Source of the DNA: Adiantum capillus-veneris
Taxonomy: Eukaryota > Streptophyta > Polypodiopsida > Polypodiales > Pteridaceae
Assembly (NCBI GenBank): GCA_014529385.2
Contig: CM043958.1
Coordinates: 122,108,817 to 122,172,816 of the forward strand
Direction: 5' to 3'
Length of the DNA stretch: 64,000 bases
Part shown: positions 33,345 to 45,191 of the stretch, piece by piece
Position numbering within the stretch: position 1 is the stretch's first letter
How the letters are laid out: each line of letters starts with the position of its first letter
The notes under the pieces: generated by a model
The model's input: only the letters and a program-made list of their open reading frames with translations
Database searches by the model: none
What the model was told of the DNA's origin: nothing
Made by a program: the position numbers and the translations under genes

Positions 33345-36300
33345 GATGGACTTTGAATCTGGGGAGAAAGTACATATGATACTTGACAATGAAATCGTTG
33401 GTATTGGTTGTGTGTGTAGAACAGATCCAGATTCCACTTGTGGTGGTACAAAGATAGGGCTGGGAAATGTCTCCATACTAGTGGAGGAATGCTTGAAGGA
33501 TGTGGTCCTACCTTTTCCTACAATGGATACTTCATCTCTCCAAGGCTCATTATGGAGTGCTGTTCGATGGTCAAAGCTTCTTTTGCAATCTTTTGTATTA
33601 AATGGGAACTTAATTGATCCACACGAAAGCTACAATGGTGATGAAGAACATGATCATTCTGATCCTCTAGTTACAGATGCAATACCTATGACAAGCCCAG
33701 AATTTGAAGCAATGATTCGAGAGTCTTGGAGAAATCAGAGGGTCCTTTTAAAAGATGACACAATGATGCAAACCATGAATGAAGGGACCATCTTATATGT
33801 ATTTCCACATGATTATGTCAACTTTCAGGAACTTGGTCCTGATTGTGTGGGTGTGGGTATTGAAAGAGAAAATGCAAGCATTCATGATGTGGTTGAAGTG
33901 GGTAGCATCACTTTGCTAAAGTGGCCCATCAAGCAGACAACAATGTTGAATGGGAGCCCATTACAACGCTTTGTTCCTGTTGATGGCATGCATGCTACAT
34001 ATGAGGATGTATCCAACGATGGCAATGTTGGAAAAAAACTTGATGGGAGTAATGTTGTCCAGTTGTCAAGGAAGAGACGATACACTTTCATGAACAGGAC
34101 TCAAAAATCAAAAGCAGCACCAGCTTCGACTTTTTACCTTTCAAACAAATCAATTCAAAGGGTATCATGCATTGATTGTTGTGCACAAAAATGCTGCCAA
34201 TTTGCAGATCGTGATATGGTGACAAGGTTACGACAACAATTTTGGGGAGAGTCTCAAAAATCACGCACTAATTATGTTTATGATGTTCTTTCTATATGTT
34301 ATCAGAAAGATGAGAAGTCACGATACCAATTCAGGCTAAATGGCTCTATTGTTTGTTGTAGAGCATGGTATGAGCTACATGGAATACCAAAGACATCATT
34401 TTATCGATACAAGGAGAACTTTGAAAATGGTGTGCGCCAATATGTACATGGGAACACATGTACATTGAGAAGGGGACTTCAACATACTAGTTTAGCAAGA
34501 GCACTACTAAACGAGTTTGTGGAAAATAACTCTGAGAAAATGCCACATAGAAGTAGAACACTGCTAGATGGCTCAAGAGAGACTCAATTGGTGATTCCAT
34601 CAACATACAAACAAGTGGATATTTTATGTGAAATCAACACGACACTTGACCAAATGGGCTATGAGAAGAAGCTATCCCAATCTTCTTTTGGTAGAATTTG
34701 GAACAAAGAGTACCCACATGTCACTTTAACAAAGACGAGTGAGTTCTCTAAGTGCAATATTTGTAGCTCAATCAAAGCAAGGTTAGAAGCTAAACCTTCT
34801 CTTGAAGAGAGAGCTCTTCTCTTGAGGGAGAGAGAAGTTCACATGGCACAACAAAAGAGTTGCAGAAGCCTATATTATGCATGGCGCACGTATTCAGAAA
34901 CTCAACCACAAAAATATGTATGCATAATCCATGATAAGATGGATCAAAAGAAGACTGCCATTCCTAGATTACGCATTGTTCCCAAGGGTGTGGATTCAGG
35001 ATATAATCTGCAGGTGGCATTGATTGGCATGATCACTCATGGACATGGAGAAGGTCATTACGGACACTTTGTCTTGAATGGTTTGTGGCCAGCTGATCCA
35101 AATCTTACAATTGGCTCAATTGCTAATTGTTTACATAACCTCGAGAGGATAGATAAGCATCCTCTTGGTGATCTAGTAACAAATGGACTTCCAAGGAGCA
35201 ATATTTCACTACTACATGCTTTGAACTCAAGGGATGCTTTGGACTACCATAACTTGAGTGATGGAAAAGAGCCCATTGTGCAGTCGTCAGAAATTGCAGA
35301 AGAGGAATTGGGGTCAACATTTCGCAGATTGCCAGAGAACTTGTTGCTACAATTGGATAATTGTGCAGGGGAAAACAAAAATCGATACTTATTTGCCTAT
35401 TTGTCAATGCTTGTTGCAAGGGGTGTTTTCAAAACCATCCAGCTGGGATTTTTAATGGTTGGGCATACACATGAGGACATAGACGCCATGTTTAGTAGGT
35501 TTTCAGAGAAGTTGAGAGTTACACAAACCTATACTTTGCCACATTTGATGGATACATTACGAAACAGCTCATCTTCATCTCCAGCTCCATTTTTTCTCAC
35601 AAAGATCCCTGATTTCAAGCAATATTGTGATGGCTATCTTTGTGATGGACAAGACATACTTGTTGGACATTCCAAACCGCTTCAGTTCAGGTTCTTTATG
35701 CAAGATGAGACACCAATGATGCAATATAAGGCACATGTAGGTGTATCAAGTTGGAGTGGAAGTATTCGCCTTTGGAAAACAGACACAGAAGGCAAGCCAA
35801 TGTTACCACATGGAGATCCACCTCTAGTACAAATGGCGGAGTATGTCAAGGCCCACGAAGAAGTCATTTTGGGGCTAAAGAACTATATAAAATTTTGGAA
35901 AAATTTAGGGAATGGTTCAAGTATTCCGCGATATTATAGACCCGTGATAGATTATTGGAGTAAGGTAATTGAAGAGATTGGAAAAGCAATCATATCAGAG
36001 GGAGTCTTGTATGAAATGTTTTGGCCAAAAACTCAAGAATATTCTCATCTACAAAGCACTACAATGAATTTGCAACAAGGAGCAGAAAGATTCCTAGGCC
36101 TTGAAGAGTTGAATGATCATTTTTGTGGGCCTCAACGAGATAGGCCAAGGGAAGAGTTTGACCCTATGTCTGATGTGCACCAAGGTGACTTTCTTATGCT
36201 TGTTCCGAGTGACACAGAAATCTATCCAGTGTGGCTTGCAATGGCTTTATCTGACATTGATAATGAGCCTACATCACCAAACTACAGAAAACTCTTGATT

Positions 36301-36573
36301 CAATATTGGGCACCTTGCGCGAGAAAAAGTGGGATGACAGATACTCAAGCTTACAGTAATTGTTGGAAGGGTTATTGGGCTGTCAACTATAAGGACCCAC
36401 AAGTGTGGGAAACTATAGATGCAATTGTTTGGTCCTGGAGACCCAACAAAGAAGGACCATTTTCTAGAATAAAGATTCCAGAAAGACATGCTCTAAAAGC
36501 CAAAGAAGGCCTCACTCGTGCACATCAGCCACACTTGGATCAAAGTTCAGATATGGTATCAAATGTGGAGTAG
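33345..36573 (+). CDS. DUF7869-type DDE-like transposase
   Basis: The exon starts at acceptor CTTTTTACTTACAG|GATGG (33345), ATG at 33346, and is open for 1075 codons to TAG at 36571. The N-terminal 85 or so residues (TKIGLGNVSILVEE ... VVLPFP) resemble the small beta domain found at the ends of plant transposase-derived proteins (DUF8039-like). A Cys-rich stretch follows (SCIDCCAQKCC), then a helical region and FSKCNIC. The core has CIIHDKMDQKKT (about 528), LLLQLDNCAGENKNR (about 670) and LMVGHTHEDIDAMFSR (about 705), the invariant acidic and histidine blocks of the DUF7869 family, read as an RNase-H-like DDE/D nuclease. No internal stop or frameshift, so it is the best-preserved gene of the block. 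Transposition activity is inferred. An upstream non-coding exon is implied but not located. Confidence 0.8.
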
Positions 36574-36861
36574 AATTATGTGGAGCTTCTATTGTGACTA
36601 TACTAGTCAATTTGTAAACAAAATCTTTTTTGTATCTTCCTTTGTTTTATGTAATTTATAGTTATTATTCAAATCCATGTGTTGTACATCCTCTTGACTT
36701 TTGGTGTTTATCAACACCACAATCCTATGAGATTTTCACTTTATTTACTAGCCACACACCTCAATTTTTCCCACTTTAAGTGGAAAATTCCCAAATTACA
36801 TGAATTCGGTCGATTTGGAGATTCCCATAATGTGAGATTTTTACCAAAATACCTAATATGG
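36574..36861 (+). other. 3' flank of the transposase gene and right edge of the element
   Basis: AT-rich non-coding DNA. It contains the near-palindrome CCACTTTAAGTGG at about 36772-36784. No AATAAA is evident. The LINE frame resumes at about 36863, so the right boundary of the large block lies close to 36850-36862. Confidence 0.5.
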
Positions 36862-36862
36862 T

Positions 36863-39175
36863 CTTAAGAAATGGTTTGACATGGAATGTAGTCAAGCCCG
36901 AAAACACTTGCTAAGATTGGATGCAATCAAAGACAAGGAAGTTTACTTGGAATGTTCACACACATACAAAGCACTTGTTCAAAAGAAGAGGAGAAGGTGG
37001 GAAGTCGAAAAACAACTTCTTTTAGCACAAGAGAAAGCACATGCATGTGGCAAGTTTTGGCAAAATCTAAAAGGCAAGCGCGTTGAGAGCTTTGGTGACT
37101 TGACTCTTGAGGATATGTATATGCATTGTAGGAACCTCTATGAGCAACCCAATGTTGATAAGATGGAGGGTTGTAGCTCCATTCCATTTATGTCTCCCTT
37201 CTTTACCATTGAAGATGTATGCCGCGCGCTTGAGAAACTTGCTACTCGCAAGGCAGGTGACCTTCAAGGTGTCAAGGCTGAAATGATTAAATGGACAAGC
37301 AAGAAAACACGATATTGGATATGCGATATGTTTAACCTTGCACTTCAGTATGGCATGCCTCATGATTGGAGTGCAAATTGGATCAAACCTTTGCACAAAG
37401 GAGGAGATGTAAACAATGTGAACAACTATCGCACTATAATGGTTGGTTCTTTGATGGCAAAGTTATTTGGATGTATCATGGAGATGAAGATAAGTGAATG
37501 GGCTGAAAAGAATGGCAAACGTGCGCTTGGACAACCAGGTTTTCGAAAGCATCATAGCACTATTGATCACCTTGTCACTCTTCGAGTTCTTATGGAAGCG
37601 TCTCGATTGAAAGGAAAAAAGTTGTATTGTTGCTTTGTGGATTTCAAGAAAGCTTTTGACATGGTACCGCGAGGAAATCTTTGGAGACGTATGCAAAGCC
37701 TTCAAGTGCCGAGAGAATTTATGCATGCAGTCTTTCACATCTACCAAAAAGTGATATGTCGATTACGTATGGGAGATGGAATTTCAGAATTTTTTGCAAG
37801 CACTATTGGTGTCAAACAAGGATGTCCACTTTCCCCAACCCTCTTTGGGCTACTCATTGATGAATTGGAATACATGGTTCTTGATTTTATGCAGCAAGAA
37901 GGCATAGAAGAGGTTAAGATTGGAAATGCGGTGATCATGCTTTTGCTTTATGCCGATGATGTAGTGCTCTTGGCACATACCTTAGAAGATGCACAAAAGC
38001 TTATGAGTGTCTTGGAACGCTTTTGCCTACATAGAGGGCTGATCGTGAATGGATCCAAAACCAAGGTTATGCTTGTAAAGACCCTCAATGACGAAAATCC
38101 ATGCATTGTATACAACAATATTGAGAAACTTGAAGTAGTAGATCACTTCAAGTACCTTGGCCTTGAGGTTCCATCCAATCATAAATGGAAGGATTGTGCA
38201 ATGCGTCGCTTGGAAGCCAGAAAGAGGGCTTATTATGCATTTGAGAACATGTGCAATGCAGGAGAGATCAAGTGTTGGGCTCTCAAAAAGTACCTCTTTG
38301 ACACATTGGTGACACCGGTACTTCTTTATGGAGTGGAGGTGTGGGGTGGAAGCATCGGGAAGTCTACTTGGAAAGAGTTTGAGAATGTCCAAAAGCGTTT
38401 TCTCACCAACTTTCTCCAAGTCAAGACACAAACACCCTACATGCTCTTACTTCTTGAGTCCGGATCGCTTCCCATTGAGGTCTTGGGCATGGAAAGGGTT
38501 GTGGAGTACATGCGTAAGACACAACGTAGCCCTTTGCATCGACTTCCTAGAATCGCATATGAAGCAAGTCAAAAGGTTCAAAAGACATGCAAGAGCAAAA
38601 TACTAAGTTCGGGGTGGATGCTTGATATCAAGAAATGGTTTGGAAGATGGGATGCATGTCACTTGGTCAAGGATGCGTCGATCGACTCCCAAGTTAATGA
38701 GGCCTTCTTACAACGCCAATGTATCATGGCTTGGGAAAAATCCGGAGGTTCTCGCTTCAGCCATTACACCACACACGTTGCCCCAAACTACAAATCTATC
38801 TTCTTCTCGGAACGAGATAACCGAACCCATTCCTACATCCTTGAGCCCATCCCGTTGAGTGCGATCTGCACCATTGCCTCCATTCGTCTTAGCTCCCATT
38901 CTCTACGCTGCGAGACAGGACGTTGGGGCACTGGCAAGGAGTGTCATCGACTTTGCACCTTATGCCCTCGTCAAGTGCGAGAGAGTGAGTACCACACACT
39001 ACTTGAGTGCTCAGCTTTTGACCACATTAGGTCCTCTTTTCCCCATATATTCAGCCATGAGCTCTCCCAACATACCTTCCTCTCCCAACCACGATGTGGA
39101 CTCTCTATTGCGACGCTCATTTCAGCCATTTTTGAGCATCGAGAGTCACTTATGAACTCCACTCACACCACGTGA
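36863..39175 (+). CDS. LINE ORF2, reverse-transcriptase half (5' truncated)
   Basis: In frame from about 36863 (LKKWFDMECSQARK), with first ATG at 36881, to TGA at 39173-39175. The start WFDMEC is the linker that follows the endonuclease in LINEs. Reverse-transcriptase motifs: NWIKPLHKGGDVNNVNNYR, YCCFVDFKKAFDMVPR, GVKQGCPLSPTLFGLLIDEL, LLLYADDVVLLA (about residue 356, catalytic Asp pair) and GLIVNGSKTKVM. The C-terminus carries a Cys/His cluster (CHRLCTLCPRQ ... YHTLLEC). No internal stops, so this half is well preserved, but it lacks most of the endonuclease. It pairs with ORF1 and the endonuclease stump at 4540-5652, 31 kb away. The LINE clade is not certain. Confidence 0.85.
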   Translation, partial: LKKWFDMECSQARKHLLRLDAIKDKEVYLECSHTYKALVQKKRRRWEVEKQLLLAQEKAHACGKFWQNLKGKRVESFGDLTLEDMYMHCRNLYEQPNVDKMEGCSSIPFMSPFFTIEDVCRALEKLATRKAGDLQGVKAEMIKWTSKKTRYWICDMFNLALQYGMPHDWSANWIKPLHKGGDVNNVNNYRTIMVGSLMAKLFGCIMEMKISEWAEKNGKRALGQPGFRKHHSTIDHLVTLRVLMEASRLKGKKLYCCFVDFKKAFDMVPRGNLWRRMQSLQVPREFMHAVFHIYQKVICRLRMGDGISEFFASTIGVKQGCPLSPTLFGLLIDELEYMVLDFMQQEGIEEVKIGNAVIMLLLYADDVVLLAHTLEDAQKLMSVLERFCLHRGLIVNGSKTKVMLVKTLNDENPCIVYNNIEKLEVVDHFKYLGLEVPSNHKWKDCAMRRLEARKRAYYAFENMCNAGEIKCWALKKYLFDTLVTPVLLYGVEVWGGSIGKSTWKEFENVQKRFLTNFLQVKTQTPYMLLLLESGSLPIEVLGMERVVEYMRKTQRSPLHRLPRIAYEASQKVQKTCKSKILSSGWMLDIKKWFGRWDACHLVKDASIDSQVNEAFLQRQCIMAWEKSGGSRFSHYTTHVAPNYKSIFFSERDNRTHSYILEPIPLSAICTIASIRLSSHSLRCETGRWGTGKECHRLCTLCPRQVRESEYHTLLECSAFDHIRSSFPHIFSHELSQHTFLSQPRCGLSIATLISAIFEHRESLMNSTHTT

Positions 39176-39262
39176 CATGTTCATTTGGTCCCATAGGTCA
39201 TATTTGACCTCCCAGGACGATAATAGAACTATCTATCTATCTATCTATCTCTCCCCTTATCG
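39176..39262 (+). repeat. LINE 3' tail with (CTAT)n
   Basis: A short 3' untranslated region (GGTCCCATAGGTCATATTTG) ends in about six CTAT units at 39227-39250, the kind of short tandem tail that ends many LINEs. Confidence 0.65.
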
Positions 39263-39469
39263 ATCGATCTCTCTCCCACTGCATCTTCCTTTTTTTTTTC
39301 TCTGCCTCCTGTCACATTGTCGCTTTTTGAGTCCCTCCAATCCTACTGACAAATGAAATGAAATGCTATGTTAACTGTCATTAAAAGGCCAAAATGACCC
39401 ATGCGACCAAAATGATACATTCTTGGTGGATCTAATACAATGTCTGGGTACAAAATAAAATGAGAAAGA
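39263..39469. other. Non-coding DNA after the LINE tail
   Basis: A T-run at about 39290-39299, then sequence without recognisable features. Confidence 0.5.
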
Positions 39470-39479
39470 AGGAGGGAAG

Positions 39480-39526
<47 letters not shown>

Positions 39527-39789
39527 GAGGAGAGGGGTCCGCAAGGGAAGGGAAGGGGGGGGGGGGGATTGTGAGAGGGGAGAGTGGAGTGCAGTTTTTT
39601 TTTTTTTTAAGGGAAAGAAAGGGAGAGAGAGGAGTGCTTAGGCCCCCCCAAAAAAATAAAAAAGAACCATGCAAAGCAATAGCTACCTATTTTTTTGGGG
39701 GAGCCTAAGCACTCCTCTCTCTCCCTTTCTTTCCCTTTTTTTTAAAAAAAACTACACTCCACTCCCCCCCTCTCACACTCTCTTCCCTC

Positions 39790-39855
<66 letters not shown>
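39470..39855. repeat. Foldback (inverted-repeat) element ending in GA/CT microsatellites
   Basis: Left arm about 39567-39658 and right arm about 39689-39783 are near-perfect reverse complements (AAGGGAAAGAAAGGGAGAGA ... GGAGTGCTTAGG against CCTAAGCACTCC ... TTCTTTCCCTT), separated by about 30 bp. A (GA)n tract at 39484-39523 and a (CT)n tract at 39797-39853 extend the symmetry outward. This is a MITE- or foldback-like hairpin. Confidence 0.8.
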
Positions 39856-39857
<2 letters not shown>

Positions 39858-40150
39858 GTTCGAGAGTCTAAGTACCATACACTTTTAGAGTGCTCAGCAT
39901 TTGGTCACATGTAAACTTACTTCCTTCACATTTTCAGTCATGACCTAGATCTACACACTTTCCTCTCCTAGCCATAGTGTGGGCTCTCCATTGCGACTCT
40001 CATCACCACAATTTTGGACCATCAAGAATCACTCATCAGCGACACAAATACTACATCACATGTAACTTTGGTCCCATATGTCATATCCCATATGTCCCAT
40101 GTAACTTTGGTCCCATATGTCATACAATAAACAAATCTATCCGTCTACCT
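39855..40150 (+). pseudogene. 3' end of a second LINE copy
   Basis: Diverged copy of 38968-39240: VRESKYHTLLECSAFGHM then TAA, followed by sequence matching the first LINE's terminal codons and 3' untranslated region, including GGTCCCATATGTCATA twice. It is truncated at its 5' side by the CT tract, as usual for dead-on-arrival LINE insertions. Confidence 0.75.
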
Positions 40151-40169
40151 CTCCCTCCCCGCTGGCCCC

Positions 40170-40174
40170 TCCCT

Positions 40175-40218
<44 letters not shown>

Positions 40219-40377
40219 CTCTCTCTCTCTCATTTTCCTTTGTACCCATGTATTGTATTATATCCACCAAGACTGTATGAGTTTGGTCTCTTATGTCATT
40301 TTTACCTTATGAAAATCCTTAATACAGCATTTCATTCCATTTTGTTTCATTTCTCTCTAGGGTTGTAGGGACTCAAG
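40170..40377. repeat. (CT)n microsatellite and non-coding flank
   Basis: CT tracts at about 40178-40215 and 40219-40230, then unremarkable DNA. Confidence 0.7.
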
Positions 40378-41260
<883 letters not shown>

Positions 41261-42480
41261 AAAATTCACCATCAAATTCTCTCACTCATCTTGTAGGTCA
41301 TGTTCACAATCATAAGTCATTGCATTTAAAGAAAGGCCTTCCAACAAATATGTGATCACAATTTAGAGCCTCCTTTCCAAAGCCATGTTTGAAATAAACT
41401 CTAATCAAAATGTTCCAAGAGTAGAGAGGAGGATCTGAGCCGCCCAAGAACGACAATTAATATCATGCCACATGGTCTTTTGTAGTGCCTAGAAAGCTCA
41501 AGAGGGTCACCAACTAAAGACGTGAGTTTATTGTAGTTACACTTGAAAGAAAGTGCGACGTTTTCGCTAAAAACAAACAAAATTTTGGACATGTACCTCA
41601 CCTATATGAAGAGCAAAATGTGAATTTCCAATTCTCATTCGTCACTCTTGTTGTGAGATACTCTTAACTCAAAAGAAAAAGATACTTGAATGACTTTTTC
41701 TTCATCTCACAAATACCACTAGGGTAAAACCCCAACTTAAGGACAATGAAGTTGCAAGCCTTTGATGAGAGTTGGGGATGGCCTGTTTCATGCCTTGAAG
41801 GGCACAATTGGTAGCATAGAGCTTTGACAATTTTCCAAAATGACACCGTGTGCTCCAATGGAGCATTCAAGAAATGCACGTAGGTTTTCAAAAATGTCGT
41901 GTAACAAAACGTCAAGGGTAAAGCAAGACATACCCTAGGGGTAAATTGAGACTGGTGGCCAACAAGTTTTGATCTCAAATCCGCAAAAAGTTTCATGTCA
42001 AATGAGCTACCAGCTACCATGCTTGCTTGTCCTTTCACTAGTCCACACATTGTCTTTATAATCGGGCCTCACCAGTCCTTGGGGTTTTACCCTAATGCTA
42101 TGTGAGACATGGATCTAAGCTCAAGGCTAGTAATGATAAAATTGCAGATTACAAATAAAACTTTGGACTTGTGAAGGTTTAGACACTACCTTTTGAGAAA
42201 AAAAGGGGACCTTTTGAGAAAAAAAGGGGTGTTAATGCTGACGGTTTTTTGAGCCATGTAAAAGATGTGTTCTTTTTGTATCTATGCCATGTGGCTATGC
42301 GTAGCAAGACACTCTCTCTTTTTCTCTCTTTCAAGGTTTTGCCATTGTTTGTTGTGTGTTGTAGACATCTTGTTACCATGATTCTCTAGGGGAGATCTCT
42401 TAAAACTTGGAACATCGAAGTGATCTATGTCACCATAGGTTTATCAAGGGAGGATCTTTAAAAAGAGTGGAGGGTTGCTG
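41261..42480. other. Non-coding DNA with a dispersed-repeat segment
   Basis: 41335-41420 is similar to 2395-2480 in the same orientation. CTTTTGAGAAAAAAAGGGG is tandemly duplicated at 42190-42228. No gene with domain character. Confidence 0.5.
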
Positions 42481-43051
42481 ACGAGGGAAATTTTAAGAAT
42501 AAAGCCGCCTGCAAACAACATTCAAATTAGTGTTCATGAAAGAGGGTCCAACTAGCCAGAGTAGGATTGCAACCAAAGTAGGAGAGAGGGTATGACCAAC
42601 AAGACTTGAAATCAGCCAAAGTTGGAGCATCATATATGAAAGATGATGAGACCATGATAGAGAAGTTATGAATACAGAAGTGGTCTCATATAGAGAGGGT
42701 CTGACCAACAAGAGCAGAAGCATAGCCAAGCAAGAGAGAGGTGCATGAACCAAAGCAATCAACGCCAGATTATTAGACATGAAAGATGATGAGACCATGA
42801 TAGAGACTTTATGAATACAAAAGTGGTCTCATGTAGAGAGGGTCCTCGATCTCATAGCCAAAGTAGGAGAAAGGGTACGATTAGGAGGAGATAAATTAAT
42901 CAAAGCCCAAGCATCGGATATTGTATCCAATGAGACCATGAAACAAAGGTTATGAATATATAAGGGATCATAGCCACAAGGATAGAAGGGATTGTAGCCA
43001 CAGGGATGGTGATTGAAGGATTCACACAAAGCGTGATTTGGAGAGTATTAC

Positions 43052-43101
<50 letters not shown>

Positions 43102-43330
43102 AAAGTTGGAGCTTTGACAACAAGGTTCCTCTATTACATAGAGTAGCAACAATGAGGTATGAGAGTAGCCAAAATCGGATATAAAAGAACATATGAAAGA
43201 TGATGAGATCATGATAGATAGGATATGAATACTAGAAGGGATCGTAGCCACATGGATAAAAGAGATTGTAGACACAAGGAAGGTGATCAAAGCGATTGGA
43301 CAAAGCAGAATTTGGAGGGTATGACAAGCA
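42481..43330. repeat. Degenerate tandem repeats with GA tract
   Basis: The words GATGATGAGACCATGATAGA, TATGAATACAGAAGTGGTCT and GAGAGGGTCTGACCAACAAG recur with spacings of about 145-180 bp at 42.64, 42.79, 42.93 and 43.2 kb. A (GA)n tract lies at 43057-43099. No gene. Confidence 0.65.
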
Positions 43331-43429
43331 TGAGAGTAATTATACAAACCAGTAAATGTCCCACATGTGTTTATCTCTCTCTGCCAATGTGGAAGGAACC
43401 AATTGAGAACCATTTCATGGATAATTTCT

Positions 43430-43490
43430 CAATTGGACATTGAGTTAGTAGTACTATGTGGAAACTTCAATGCAAAAATTGAAAAAAAAA
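43430..43490 (+). pseudogene. Possible remnant of an APE endonuclease
   Basis: In one frame the words VVLCGNFNAKIE (43449-43484) resemble the GDFNARIG motif of LINE endonucleases, and LPMWKEPIEN lies in an adjoining frame just upstream. The stretch is too short and broken to be sure; it could be chance. Confidence 0.3.
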
Positions 43491-44218
43491 AAGAGCAAAT
43501 ATAATGCAGCATGTGCCAAATTAGATTAATTCCAATCATTTAGATTATCCACCTAGGTCTTGAAGCAATTAGCTCATGGGACCAAGAAAATCCAACCAAA
43601 TGATCTAGTTGTCATGGGATGAAGGAAATAATCAAAGATTGCATATTGAAATGAAGAAGCATGATGCTTAGTTGTACTAGCACATACCTAATGCACCTCT
43701 AATCATCCAATGAAGGATAGTGGTATGATAGAGCAAAGAGGCATTCATAAGTCAAGCATAATGAGAATTAACAGCTGATTATCCACTTAATCAAAACATG
43801 CACCAAGAGAAAATATAAACACAAAGTAAACTTGATTGAAATGAACTAGCACTATGAGTACATGGTTTCAAGTTTAAATAGGGCAAGAGTAGGAAGTATG
43901 GGTGTATCATACGCATACACAAGTCCAATGAACCTCCAAACAAACCCCTAGATTCATTGGGTCAAAGATTGGGGACCAATTTTGGCTCTATATACAAACC
44001 ATCTCCTCCTCATCTATCATCATATACAACTAGGACTAGGCTAATCACATGAATTTTTGCCAACTATGTCAATGAAGACAAGCAGGGATACACATCTCAA
44101 GAAGCATAATAATAGGCCACATCACACATATCCTACAATTTTGTGCAAAAGGATTGGCATACCTAGATATCATTCAGCATTTGGATTGTGTAGAGAGAAT
44201 TGGGACATTGTAATTAAG

Positions 44219-44274
<56 letters not shown>

Positions 44275-44625
44275 CCCAGCTACAACCATTCACCTCACTT
44301 GTAAACAAAAATTGCACTCTCTACTACCAACTTGCCTACATAAATATTTTATCTTCTCACCCATGCCATGCATGTACTTCCATGTATTCATATCTCTCGT
44401 AACCCACAAAATACATATGATGTGGTATACCTTCTCTTCCGTGCATCGAGCTTTAAAGAAAGGGCCATGGACATCAAATCACTCTCAACATTATGGTGGA
44501 ATATTGCTACTTTGGTGTCGAACCTTAAAGGCTCATGCTTGAGCCTTTGACCTATATAGAATGACATGGAATACATCAAATACAATCATTCTCCTTAGGT
44601 GGGATATCTCAAAACATTTTAGTAG
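43491..44625. other. Non-coding DNA with (TC)n microsatellite
   Basis: A (TC)n tract at about 44220-44272. Frames around it are low-complexity. Nothing else recognised. Confidence 0.6.
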
Positions 44626-44812
44626 TGTTAATATACCTACAATGCCCACCTATCAATTTTGCCCACCATAGTGTATGTTGCATAGCTTGTAAGGCGCCCA
44701 TATGAGCAGAAACCAATAGAGCACATATAATTGATGGATTCTAGCTTACACGTTGATGAGGTCTTTATTTGCGACTATGGACAGCATGGAAAAAATTTAG
44801 GAGTCCAACTTG
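44626..44812 (+). repeat. LTR-like direct repeat, upstream copy
   Basis: Starts TGTTAATATACCTACAATGC and runs through TTGTAAGGCGCCCATATGAG. It matches 47220-47405 throughout with scattered substitutions. The copies diverge after AGTCCAACTT, where coding-like sequence begins, so this is probably only part of an LTR. Confidence 0.7.
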
Positions 44813-44999
44813 TGCCAGATCAAAGTCACATAAAAATTAAGGAGGTGGAATTGCTTGATGATGACAACTCAAATAAAACTAACCAACCTATTGTAGCATC
44901 ATAGGAGAAGCCACTACCAAAGTGGGCTCAATAGCTCTTTGATGATCAAAATCCTCATGTTCTGTTGGGAGTTGGGGAGATTGGTTGCTTAGAAAAATC

Positions 45000-45155
45000 A
45001 ACAATTTCTCATAGACTTCACCATCAACATGTCACACTGTTGGGAGTTGGGGAGACCGATTGCTTAGAAAACTCAACAATTTCTCATAGACTTCACCATC
45101 AACATGTCACCTTCTCTTTCAAAATTCAAGTATATACACACACCTAAACTATGAC

Positions 45156-45191
<36 letters not shown>

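Larger units (their letters stand above)
5653..36861. mobile_element. Putative large composite element interrupting a LINE
   Basis: This 31.2-kb block lies between the endonuclease stump (to 5652) and the reverse-transcriptase half (from about 36863) of a LINE. It contains a rightward DDE-like transposase gene (33345-36573), a leftward ParB/methyltransferase-like gene with SET and FCP1-like exons (20696-7115), and arrays of one motif family. The same motif family is present from the first bases to 33.25 kb, which suggests that the block has one origin. I could not find terminal inverted repeats or a convincing target duplication, so the ends are approximate. Mobility is inferred from the transposase-like gene and the interrupted LINE. 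Confidence 0.55.

Noticed and set aside
5630-36870. Target duplication for the large block (CAAATACGAAT at about 5640 against CAAAATACCTAAT at about 36840)
   Set aside because: The match is imperfect and gapped and could be chance in AT-rich DNA; no terminal inverted repeats support it.
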